DNA of 64,000 nucleotides from Tritrichomonas musculus (lineage: Eukaryota; Parabasalia; Tritrichomonadida; Tritrichomonadidae): assembly GCA_039105265.1 (NCBI GenBank), contig JAPFFF010000009.1, positions 2,976,001 to 3,040,000 on the forward strand. Reading direction: 5' to 3'. Numbering within the stretch: position 1 is the stretch's first letter; every line of letters begins with the position of its first letter. The notes under the pieces were generated by a model that saw only the letters and a list, made by a program, of their open reading frames with translations, ran no database searches and had not been told where the DNA came from. Shown here one piece after another: positions 56,601 through 64,000 of the stretch. Both the position numbers and the translations under genes were made by a program.

Positions 56601-58833
56601 CGTTAAGTTGTTCGATAACTGGCTTGATGAATGGCTTCAAAACGACTGGTTGAGCAACAACAAGAATTGATGCACATCTAAGTAATCTGAATTTCATGTG
56701 TGGAAGATCTAAATTTTGAATTGAGTCGTACTTTGAGACAAATCGTTCAGAGTATAGTTTGAATGGGTAGAAATATGTTCTTAACCTCGTCTTTAAACTT
56801 CCAATGTTTAAATCAACAACTTTGAGGAATTCTTGAATAGATTTAACGTGCATATCATACTTTTGACCTTCAACAAGAAGTTGTCTTGCGAGTTCTGCGG
56901 CTTGCTGAAGGAATGATGCAACTTGCTCGTCTGAAAGTTGCTTTCTGTCTTCCCAAAGAATTCTTGAAAACTCAACAATATAGTTCATCATCATGTTGCA
57001 TGAGTCTTGATGCATAATATATGTTGGATTAAGTTGACCAATATCTGATGATTTAATAATGAGTGGCATTAATGAAAGTGTGCTCAAGTGGAGCTTAAAT
57101 GCAAGATCTATGGATTCTTGCAATCTTCGTTTGATATCAATGCTACCAACACTGAAAAGATACTTTTTGATGAGCTCCTTCAAATTAAGAGCATTGTCAT
57201 AGAATTTTGAGCGAACGTCCTCAAAAGGTTCAGGAGAAAGTCCTTCCGTGGCATAAGGAAATTCAGTGATGGAAAGAAGGTGATTAAGGACATAAGCTTT
57301 TGTTGTATATGATATAACATAAATTTGATTTTTGGAGATAGGATCAAACATTGAGTTAACCACATGAACCATTCGAACAACGTTTTGAATAGCGGTATTA
57401 GCTTTTTGGAAGTCGGTTTCAAGAGATTGAATATAGCCAGCGATAGGATAAGCTGCATCAAACGGTCGATGGTCGTAAGTCATGTAAGTAAGATATGCCA
57501 TTAATCGAATATAATATTCTGTGATTTCTTGTTTATATGATTTTGCATTATTAGCATTGACTTTTGAGAATAAAACTGAAAGGTGGAAAGAACAGCTTTC
57601 AGCCCGCAATGCAACAGCTTGCATAACTTCAACATAAGAAATTCTATCATCTGTTTCATCTAAATTCAAAAACTTGTATAAGAAATCTGTATTAAATAGT
57701 TTTAATCTGTTTTCATCTTTATTTATTTGCTCGAGAGTGTGAAAGTCATATGAAAGATTTTCTGATTCAAGGCTAACTTGGGATAAAGCTTCAGCTGAAA
57801 CTGCTAATTCAATGCATTTAGTTATAAGTGATCGTGATGTTTCAGTTTCGAGTTTAACGTTTTTGATAGATTTTCCATCATCTGTATATGTAAATTCGAT
57901 TTCATCTTCATTGCGAGTGACTTTGATTAAATTATCGTATGTTATTGATATTTTTGTTTTGAATTTCATTTTATCTAAAAAGATTATTCTTGTCTCTGTG
58001 AAAATAAGTTCAAATTCCTTTGGAAGAGTTGTATCACCCTTAACTGCTTGACATGTGAATGAAGTGCAATTGAAAAGAGGTAGCTTTTGTACGTTATCAG
58101 TAAATTTATGTGTTGCTTCTTCACGTGTGCAATCTGAAAGAAAACTCCATTGAACTTGAAGTTCTTCGCTTCCATGTTCAGCATCACGGAAGCATTTTGG
58201 TAAAAACTTTCTAAGAGATGAATCTGATCCTTTGAAGCAACGGAAAGGGCCTTGAGTTGCTTGGAGTAGATAGGCTGATAATTGCTGTGCATCAGAAAGT
58301 GATAGAAAAACTGGGCCACGTAAATATAATTCTTTGAAATTTAATTGAACTTTTGGTGAAGTATTTTCGTATAACATAAGTTTATGCGCTTGTGGACGTT
58401 GCTCAACAATAGATAATGCATTAACAAGAACAACATCATCATGCATTAAACAATAATGTTTGGGTTTGAGAGATCCTTTTTGTTTGCATACACGTTCGAT
58501 GATTTTTCCTACTGTTTCATCATTTTTAACTGTCATTTTGATTGGCGTACTCTCTGTTTCGGGTGTGATTTCGATATCAAATTCTTTTGGAACAAAAATA
58601 GCTTCTGGATTCTTATAAAGATTGTACATTCCGAGCGTGTCGTCTGTTGTCGTAAATTGATATGTTCCATCAATAAGTAAAATAAGAATATCGAATGATT
58701 TAATATTTGCTAAACTATTGAAAATGTGAATTGCACGGTTTAAAAGAGTTTCAATTGTAATATCATATTTAACTGTGACATTTACTGGTTCTTCGTTTGA
58801 GAAAGGAACCTTAAGGGTAAGATTAACTTCCAT
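53650..58833 (-). CDS. Talin-like FERM-domain protein with long helical rod
   Basis: From the ATG at 58833 the protein has 1727 residues. The N-terminal 360 residues form an extended FERM: two ubiquitin-like modules (about 3-80 and 85-165), a helical F2 lobe (about 165-260, with FLSLSDAQQLSAYLLQATQGPF) and a PH-like F3 (about 270-360, ELIFTETRIIFLDK...KISITYDNLIKV). The following 1350 residues are almost wholly helical, like the talin rod. I see no clear I/LWEQ (THATCH) actin-binding module at the C-terminus, so it is talin-like rather than talin proper. Such proteins link membrane receptors to actin and could serve the amoeboid adhesion of trichomonads; trichomonads lack integrins as far as is known. 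A TTG extension to 58854 is not used. Confidence 0.7.
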   Translation of the reverse strand: MEVNLTLKVPFSNEEPVNVTVKYDITIETLLNRAIHIFNSLANIKSFDILILLIDGTYQFTTTDDTLGMYNLYKNPEAIFVPKEFDIEITPETESTPIKMTVKNDETVGKIIERVCKQKGSLKPKHYCLMHDDVVLVNALSIVEQRPQAHKLMLYENTSPKVQLNFKELYLRGPVFLSLSDAQQLSAYLLQATQGPFRCFKGSDSSLRKFLPKCFRDAEHGSEELQVQWSFLSDCTREEATHKFTDNVQKLPLFNCTSFTCQAVKGDTTLPKEFELIFTETRIIFLDKMKFKTKISITYDNLIKVTRNEDEIEFTYTDDGKSIKNVKLETETSRSLITKCIELAVSAEALSQVSLESENLSYDFHTLEQINKDENRLKLFNTDFLYKFLNLDETDDRISYVEVMQAVALRAESCSFHLSVLFSKVNANNAKSYKQEITEYYIRLMAYLTYMTYDHRPFDAAYPIAGYIQSLETDFQKANTAIQNVVRMVHVVNSMFDPISKNQIYVISYTTKAYVLNHLLSITEFPYATEGLSPEPFEDVRSKFYDNALNLKELIKKYLFSVGSIDIKRRLQESIDLAFKLHLSTLSLMPLIIKSSDIGQLNPTYIMHQDSCNMMMNYIVEFSRILWEDRKQLSDEQVASFLQQAAELARQLLVEGQKYDMHVKSIQEFLKVVDLNIGSLKTRLRTYFYPFKLYSERFVSKYDSIQNLDLPHMKFRLLRCASILVVAQPVVLKPFIKPVIEQLNDLARELYKHAMKELPSFDLLPDEIYDDNNAVLRAIINDKLVPESDSLPIDTIKATELLQKFQPVLALQRSTGRIASEWAPFLAHDVLWLTCFVEAVSNSAFNSTELKDDNFDVYGAWLPHVNNEALNNLIEQRSAEIESQENGAAVLEILKACNSKDNYYSLPEMNSHEQIKIVLDSTSYLTQISFNNVSLLLNKDLWSAMSSIPQMYFCEQLMLNAVNQTINHPTYFTLPPLYFEMQNNLANLSEGTKSFFMSGKANNVFIKNVLLVNEELKHIKPVVRSTDLITLYPPEQFDLPATINKDFPVERREDVADVICEYRILKNELVDCILLHEKENIQVAVGRINNCISHIVAIESKYNPANNNEQKIQEGYTSFIQALPRIYTYKLSILALRESLDGLDNAVDLAIDDIASHVYETVEPEKLNNLAEAVEKAAYEPSERSEFAKSFSEAIKGDLSEIKDENEMQILNELLLLLQDNKIAEMKYLASTLPEEKSEPLVTAINESKYANYVKKIEKSAELVLYDDELPVWYKDGVKNIVDALKAQNSNVDAVGAVDELTKVENVESPCTSDSQLFHSIDDASSKLTLKELQDLKEESTKVQANLQKIENELKQFDGQLAANIEYKGCAILYKDSIKSIVRYFYKEFSLQDWDPETFSQICQQSLTPLKKKFTTESVANSLLALRRHLRMIRLLKPTAHPNFVSRCDHMLTEAEESLRDFFNGNEKARIALIEKQREIVKAVEQEFSQLPDSNLRIFMSHLIHNVYLDLDNGKQFNATKFAREIRPIEKEFNLNKIRLNQIHAVLNWVQKIDRDALPIDNDHLISILRKLLETLTNVTDDRLFEYDQDVLMDMAIRLSEALGKLSDVKYSLFLVKDMHDLYSIRETLITFVETIVRMLEAYAEEIPSFPIEKHPILGILETTPKMCDKLEVLIESSFMLSLTKRHVEEASQSIKDFYESCPDDVKENIQAAIQEPIQAIESLDAK

Positions 58834-59437
58834 TTTGTGTGATCGATTTTTCAATGATCACCTAATATTTTTTACGTCACTTTCATTAAAAAAATTATTA
58901 CTTTTTCTTAGGAAATCAGTTTTTCAAATAAAAAAGCTATAAATATTTTATATCTGAAAAATTTGATGTGCCAAAAAGAATAAATGAATTGATTAGTACT
59001 TAAGTTTAATCAAAGCTTAAATTTCAAATTCTCAGTATTTAACATTTGTTCATATTTAGTATTATCAAAATTTTAAAAAAATCCTATAAATTATAACCTA
59101 TATTATAACAAAATTTGTTGGAATTAATAACTTTGACTTTATAATTAGAAAAAATATTCATTTCCATCTAGTTATCATTTGCTGATTATAAAAAAAAATG
59201 TATTTCAAAAATTTAATTGTTAGATTTGGTCATTGAAAACAAGTTTTTTTAATTTCACAAAAATTAAAATTATTTTATTAGTTTGACAATAATTACTATA
59301 AGTTTTTATTTTTATTGATTGTTTTTTTGAAGATATTTATATTTGAATTGATCATAAAAAGGCTTTACGAAAATTCAATTTAAATTTGTTCATTTCTTTT
59401 TATATTTATTCAAGCAAACGAAATAAATACAAATCAA
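58834..59437. other. Divergent spacer
   Basis: About 600 bp between the FERM gene and the pseudokinase gene. TCATTTC at 59390-59396 may be the initiator of the plus-strand gene, about 47 bases before its ATG. Confidence 0.55.
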
Positions 59438-61117
59438 ATGAATGAATTGGCAAAATACTGCCAGTTTGACCTCGATCCAAACAGATTTTCTCAAAAAGAT
59501 TTACTTTACCAAAATGATAACGTATCAATAGAAAGAGTTCTTGATTCTCAAGCTAATAAAACTTTTATTATTCATACGCTCCCACTTATTGGATTTGAAG
59601 TTAGTGCGCTTTCAGACTTTGCAAAGGCTTTATTAAAGAACCCAGACAATAAATATTTGTTACCTTTCTACGGTCTAGTTTCTACATCTACGCATATTAA
59701 AATTGTTTATGATGACTTAGGTGTTTCAATTGTAGATCCTAATAAATTGAGTAGTGATAAAAAAATGGAAATGCTCAAAACCATATCGAAAGCCGTTGCT
59801 TATTTGCATTCAAAAAATATTTCACACTTACGAATAAAGGTATCATCCATTTTTTGCACGCCTGATAAGGATTCCTTTTTTTTGGGCTGCATAACTCCTG
59901 TCTCAATTATTGATCTAGAGAATGAAGATAGACGCCTTCCATTTTACCAGCAGCCTTTGAATTCACGAGACTCTTATATGTTCGGTTTATTGATTTTTGA
60001 ACTTCTTTTAGACGAAATTAAAACGCAAAAAGATTTGCTCAAACAGTTTTGGCGATTTGAAGAATTTCCATCAGATAAACCAATATTTGAGCTTGCTAAA
60101 AAGTGCTTACTTCATGATTTCAAGAAACGTCCATCATTCAATGAAATTTTGACATTTTTCGGTGAAGAACAAATTGATATTGATAATAGCTGCGATTCAA
60201 ATCAAATATTAATAGAAGTATCGCATCAAATTAATAATGTTTTTTTCTTATTGATCCGTGGTATTACTTATTCATCTCAAAATGATTACCAAAATGCAAT
60301 ACAAGTCTACAAGTCAGATTTATTACGCGATATTCCTCATGCAATTAATAATATTGCTGTTTTGATTTCTAAAGATAAATCAGATGAATCTTTATCAAAA
60401 GCTGCTGATCTATTTCATCAAGCTTCTGACTTAGGGTTTGCAACATCACAACGTAATTATTCTTATGCTCTCCGTAATGGCATCGGTGTATTAAAAAATC
60501 ATACTGAGCAAATCAACTATCTACTTAAATCAGCTAAGCAAGGTTTTATCGATTCTTTATTTGGCCTTTATACTTGTCTTTTTGAAGATAGTGATCCAAA
60601 ATGCGTAAAATATCTCCGGAGAGCAGCATATAAAACTTACCCTCCTGCAATTCATATGTATGGATTATTAATTGAACAAGGAATTGGATATCCAGGAGAC
60701 ATATCTATTAATTTTTTCTGGGTTGGTGCTCAAAATCACTACGCGTATTGTTTGAACAACTATGCTACCAGAATTAATGATATTCAATTATCAAATCAAT
60801 ATTGGAAAGAAGCTGCCGAAATTGGTTCAAAACACGCCCAATATAATTATGCTGTTTCTTTATTATTAGGAAGAGGAGGTGTTGAAATAAATAAAGAAGC
60901 TGCTGCTGCCCTTATGAAAAAGTCAGCTGACCAAATATATGCGCCATCAATGTTTGACTATGCTTTAATGCTACGTGAAGGAATTGGCGTTCCAAAAAAT
61001 GAGGAAGCTGCAGAAGAGCTTTGCATTAAAGCAGGAAAAGTTAGAATTCTATCAGAAGTGACTGCTCAAGAAACAAAAAAGAGATATCAAGATATTCGTG
61101 ATAAATTAAATCGTTGA
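59438..61117 (+). CDS. Pseudokinase fused to Sel1 repeats
   Basis: The 559-residue protein has a protein-kinase-like N-terminal half (about 20-250) and a C-terminal half (about 270-550) of Sel1-type helical repeats (for example AADLFHQASDLGFATSQRNYSYALRNGIGV, and AAALMKKSADQIYAPSMFDYALMLREGIGV). The kinase-like half has the fold landmarks (SKAVAYLHSKNISHLRIKVSSIF, DSYMFGLLIFELLL, AKKCLLHDFKKRPSFNEIL) but has lost the catalytic residues. HRDLKxxN is replaced by HLRIKVSSI (no catalytic Asp). No DFG is found (FFLGCIT instead), and the beta-3 VAxK is FIIHTL. It is therefore a pseudokinase, probably a scaffold. Active kinase-Sel1 proteins form big families in trichomonads, from which it likely descends. 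The start is the first ATG. Confidence 0.82.
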   Translation: MNELAKYCQFDLDPNRFSQKDLLYQNDNVSIERVLDSQANKTFIIHTLPLIGFEVSALSDFAKALLKNPDNKYLLPFYGLVSTSTHIKIVYDDLGVSIVDPNKLSSDKKMEMLKTISKAVAYLHSKNISHLRIKVSSIFCTPDKDSFFLGCITPVSIIDLENEDRRLPFYQQPLNSRDSYMFGLLIFELLLDEIKTQKDLLKQFWRFEEFPSDKPIFELAKKCLLHDFKKRPSFNEILTFFGEEQIDIDNSCDSNQILIEVSHQINNVFFLLIRGITYSSQNDYQNAIQVYKSDLLRDIPHAINNIAVLISKDKSDESLSKAADLFHQASDLGFATSQRNYSYALRNGIGVLKNHTEQINYLLKSAKQGFIDSLFGLYTCLFEDSDPKCVKYLRRAAYKTYPPAIHMYGLLIEQGIGYPGDISINFFWVGAQNHYAYCLNNYATRINDIQLSNQYWKEAAEIGSKHAQYNYAVSLLLGRGGVEINKEAAAALMKKSADQIYAPSMFDYALMLREGIGVPKNEEAAEELCIKAGKVRILSEVTAQETKKRYQDIRDKLNR

Positions 61118-61259
61118 AAATCTCTTTGCCTTTTAATTTTGTTTCTTCAATAATTTTTTTATCAGTTTGATTACAATAACTTTTTTTGTTTTATCAATTG
61201 TTTTCTTTGAACATGTTATTTTAAAATAAATACATAATTGGACTTTTTTATTATTATTT

Positions 61260-61292
<33 letters not shown>

Positions 61293-61787
61293 CCAGATCA
61301 TAGTATGTATTTTTTTTTAATATTCTACTTCGAATAAACATGTGCTACAATGTAAAAAGATATATAATAGTGGTGATGATATTTTAACAATTGATATTGA
61401 AATGTGAAAAGAGTAAATAATGTAAACTTGAAATAATTGATGGTGATATTTAACAGAAATGATGTCTAGTTAATAAATTTTAAGAGCATTTTTGAGTGGA
61501 TTTTTGGCTTTTTTTAAAAAAATCTTTAAAAGGTTTGGTATAAGAATTGGGTTTAAGTTAAACCGTTTAACTCCTACTAATATATTTGGATTTATATATA
61601 CACAAATGAGAATGAAGGCTTAATTTTAAATATCACCAATTCTTATTGAAATTAAAATTCTATATGAAATAATTGAAAGTTATTTTTCAAATAATCATAT
61701 CAATCATATCAAATTGACCATTTATATGGTGAAATATTTATTAATTCACCTTTGAAATTTTCAATGAGCGGTTAAAAGAAAAGAACA
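61118..61787. other. Spacer with a 31-base T tract
   Basis: About 670 bp between two plus-strand genes. A run of T occupies 61262-61292. Nothing else is recognised apart from the initiator at the 3' end. Confidence 0.6.
61746..61752 (+). promoter_or_regulatory. Possible initiator of the AP-3 beta gene
   Basis: TCACCTT with its A 40 bases before the ATG. Sequence fits the Inr, spacing is longer than at TCTP or 14-3-3. Confidence 0.4.
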
Positions 61788-63974
61788 ATGTCTAATCTTG
61801 GAGCAGTTGGATCACAAGACTATGAAAATCAAAATACAACTGAGCCTGATAATTCTAAAACCACAATTCCATTTTCTTTAGAAGATCAAAAAGCTCAAAC
61901 ATTGGAACAAATTTCTAAATTAATAACTTCTACTCAACAAACAGAAAGATCGAAAGCAATGAAAATGCTTATTGCTATGGTTTCAAAGGGTCATGATATG
62001 CATGATTTTGCCCCATTCGTTACACAACAGGTTGCTTCTTCTGATCCGCAATGCCGTCAACTTGCTTATATTTTCTTAAATCACTATGCAAATGAATGCG
62101 CCGAAACAGTTTTGTTGAGTATAAATACATTCCAACGATCTTTAACCGATAACGACCCAATTATCAGAGCTTTAGCTATCAAAATGATTAGCTCAATTCC
62201 TCAACGCGATATAATACCTCAAATTCAAAGTGCTGTCGAACAAGTTATTGGCGATCCATCTCCTTACGTTAAAAAAGCTGCTGCTTATGCAATTATTAAA
62301 GCTGCAGAACTCGATCCAAATTATATTGACAATTATTTGCCTTTTATTGATCGTTTAATGGGAGAAACAAATCCAATCGCTTTTAGTGGAGCTATTACTG
62401 CCTATTGGTCAATTTGCCCAATGAACATTGAATTTATTCATCCACGATTTCGCTTTATTTGTCAAAATATTACAAAATTCGACGAATTTGCACAAGTTTT
62501 CACATTGCGCTCATTAGCTTTTTATTCAAGATTATGTTTTAAGAATCCTGCTAATGAAGAAACAGAAGAAACCGAAACAGCATTTTGGGATGAAAATCCT
62601 GCTAAAGAGAATATCTCATCTGACCATTTGATGGTTATTTCTGCTGCTAAAAAGTGTCTTAATTCTTTAAATCCAGCTGTTACTCTCGCAGCTGTTTCAC
62701 TTTTATATTATTGCGCCCCAGCATCACATTTAAATGTCGTTGCTAGGCCACTCGTTCGATTGTTATACGATAATTCTCTTTCTGCTCAGATATCATTGAC
62801 AACAATTCTAACGATTGCTACAGAGCATCCAACAATTTTTATACCCCATCTTAACCACTTTTTCATTCGAAAGAATGATAACAAAACTGTTCAAAATCTT
62901 AAATTTAAAGTACTTACTGCATTAACTTCGCCATCTAATGCCGACACAATTATCAATGAAATAATAACATATACTGGAAGTACAGACCTCGAATTTGCTG
63001 CTTTAGCTGTTAAAACAATTGGAAAGAATGCTATGATTAATCAATCAATTATCCCATCTTGCCTCGTTTCTCTTCTTAGGCTTATGAATCGAGCAGAAGG
63101 TCCTGTTCTTGCCGAAACAGTTTTAGTAATTGCTACAATTCTTCGTCTTAAACGTGGAACAGATGATGAAGCCCAAGCTCTTCGTAATTTGTGCCGCAAG
63201 TTTACAGCAATCAAGGAGCCAACAGCGCGAGCAGCAGTTCTTTCCATCGTTGGTGACATGCACGAAACACATCCCGAATTCGCTCCTCAACTTCTTCGAT
63301 ATATTGCGCAAAACTTCGCAAACGAATCGCCAGAAGTTCGACTTCAGTCATTAACTCTTGCTGCTAAGCTTATTGCAGTTGAACGAGAAAGAAGTGGAAA
63401 CGATAGCCAGCCAAGCTCGCAAGTTCCAATGTATTTGCTTAAAATTTGTGAAAGAGACACTGAATTTGATGTTAGAGATCGAGCTAGATTTTTGGTCAGT
63501 TTAATCGAGTCAAAAAGCGACAAAATATCTAAGAATCTCAAAACTCTTCTCTTCCCAGAGAGGCAACTTCCAAAGTGGACAACTGCAGATGAGATAAATG
63601 ACTTTCAGGTTGGAACATTCTCACATTTCTTTGACAGAGAGGTCCCAGGATATGATCAGATGATCGATTGGGCGCCAGAAGAAGAATTACCAGATGAGAA
63701 TGTTAGAATACCGCCAAAGAATCAAACATTCGGAGGTTATGTTGATACACCTCAAATGAACTTAAATGAAGAAGCAAATAATGAAGAAGGTCTTGATATG
63801 AAAGCGTTCTTCAGTGACGATGAAGCTGCAGAATATGAGGAAGAAGAAGAGGAAGAAAATCAAACTGCTCAAGGTCAGCCAGGAGAAGAGAATGTTGAAT
63901 ATTATGAATATGAAGAAGAAGAAAAAGGAGACAATCCCAATAATAACAATGCTTATGATAATTTCTTTGATTAA
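61788..63974 (+). CDS. AP3B: AP-3 complex beta subunit (beta-adaptin family)
   Basis: The 728-residue protein is a HEAT/ARM-type adaptin trunk: RSKAMKMLIAMVSKGHDMHDFAPFV near 55-80, then NDPIIRALAIKMISSI, SPYVKKAAAYAIIKA and FIHPRFRFICQNITKFDEFAQVFTLRSLAFYSR near 225-255, the last segment resembling AP-3 beta more than AP-1/2 beta. The C-terminal 90 residues hold a long acidic, Ser-containing hinge (SDDEAAEYEEEEEEEN...) as in AP-3 beta, but no ear domain follows. AP-3 sorts cargo from endosomes to lysosome-related compartments, in line with the Vti1 SNARE encoded nearby. The stop at 63972-63974 is 26 bases from the window edge; a short conserved tail (GDNPNNNNAYDNFFD) ends the protein. Confidence 0.85.
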   Translation: MSNLGAVGSQDYENQNTTEPDNSKTTIPFSLEDQKAQTLEQISKLITSTQQTERSKAMKMLIAMVSKGHDMHDFAPFVTQQVASSDPQCRQLAYIFLNHYANECAETVLLSINTFQRSLTDNDPIIRALAIKMISSIPQRDIIPQIQSAVEQVIGDPSPYVKKAAAYAIIKAAELDPNYIDNYLPFIDRLMGETNPIAFSGAITAYWSICPMNIEFIHPRFRFICQNITKFDEFAQVFTLRSLAFYSRLCFKNPANEETEETETAFWDENPAKENISSDHLMVISAAKKCLNSLNPAVTLAAVSLLYYCAPASHLNVVARPLVRLLYDNSLSAQISLTTILTIATEHPTIFIPHLNHFFIRKNDNKTVQNLKFKVLTALTSPSNADTIINEIITYTGSTDLEFAALAVKTIGKNAMINQSIIPSCLVSLLRLMNRAEGPVLAETVLVIATILRLKRGTDDEAQALRNLCRKFTAIKEPTARAAVLSIVGDMHETHPEFAPQLLRYIAQNFANESPEVRLQSLTLAAKLIAVERERSGNDSQPSSQVPMYLLKICERDTEFDVRDRARFLVSLIESKSDKISKNLKTLLFPERQLPKWTTADEINDFQVGTFSHFFDREVPGYDQMIDWAPEEELPDENVRIPPKNQTFGGYVDTPQMNLNEEANNEEGLDMKAFFSDDEAAEYEEEEEEENQTAQGQPGEENVEYYEYEEEEKGDNPNNNNAYDNFFD

Positions 63975-64000
63975 ATTTACAAATATAATTTTCTTTTATG

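Noticed and set aside
1-64000. Introns
   Set aside because: No GTATGT with a matching ACTAACACACAG-type end was noticed, and all called genes are complete as single frames.
1-64000. CRISPR arrays, rRNA genes and bacterial operons
   Set aside because: No short regular repeats with unique spacers and no rRNA sequence were seen; the genes are eukaryotic and singly transcribed.

Overview
The window looks like nuclear DNA of a parabasalid protist, most likely a Tritrichomonas-type trichomonad. This is an inference from several features together: very AT-rich, homopolymer-rich spacers; compact intron-less genes with standard code; initiator-like TCA(Y/W) motifs a few bases upstream of several ATGs; and a protein repertoire typical of trichomonads (ankyrin/DUF3447-type fusions, kinase-like Sel1 proteins, Pmp-like secreted proteins, an ER Hsp70 ending in HDDL, Mutator-like transposons). 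No trichomonad-type intron (GTATGT ... ACTAACACACAG) was seen.

Layout. Bases 1-20,075 hold housekeeping genes on both strands: a truncated PKA-like AGC kinase, a TRM7-type tRNA ribose methyltransferase, a Wee1/Myt1-like kinase, a PP2A B56 regulatory subunit, a large TULIP-PqiA-like membrane protein, a Tup1-like corepressor, TCTP, 14-3-3, TAF9, a SUN-domain protein and a WD40 protein. Bases 20,650-24,060 form an island of different base composition (CpG-containing, less A/T-biased). It holds two small paralogous ORFs, an acidic repeat protein, a broken SF2 helicase, a tRNA-like Pol III candidate and several strong palindromes. Bases 24,397-32,320 are rich in mobile DNA: an ankyrin/transposase fusion gene with a 198-bp tandem array at its 5' side, a foldback element flanked by TTAA, and two inverted copies of a 459-bp repeat, one with a 7-bp target-site duplication.

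Bases 32,625-34,489 carry a Pmp-like secreted beta-helix protein and a Vti1 SNARE. A complete Mutator-like element (34,940-40,582) follows, with a 9-bp target-site duplication. Its arms are unusually long and internally duplicated and contain 120-bp tandem repeats. From 40,784 to the end the window is again ordinary: an SR-type RRM protein, MZT1, an HP1-like chromo-shadow protein, a Rab5IF/EMC6-family membrane protein, BiP, a Piezo channel, a FERM/talin-like giant protein, a pseudokinase-Sel1 protein and an AP-3 beta adaptin.

Genes are single transcription units rather than operons, so joint function is by cellular theme. The themes are cell-cycle and signalling control (Wee1, B56, 14-3-3, PKA-like), transcription and chromatin (TAF9, Tup1-like, HP1-like), secretory and endosomal traffic (BiP, Rab5IF-like, Vti1, AP-3), and membrane or cytoskeleton mechanics (Piezo, FERM/talin-like, MZT1). 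Several published-style ORFs in this window would begin at TTG or GTG. I moved those starts to the first sensible ATG and say so in each entry.
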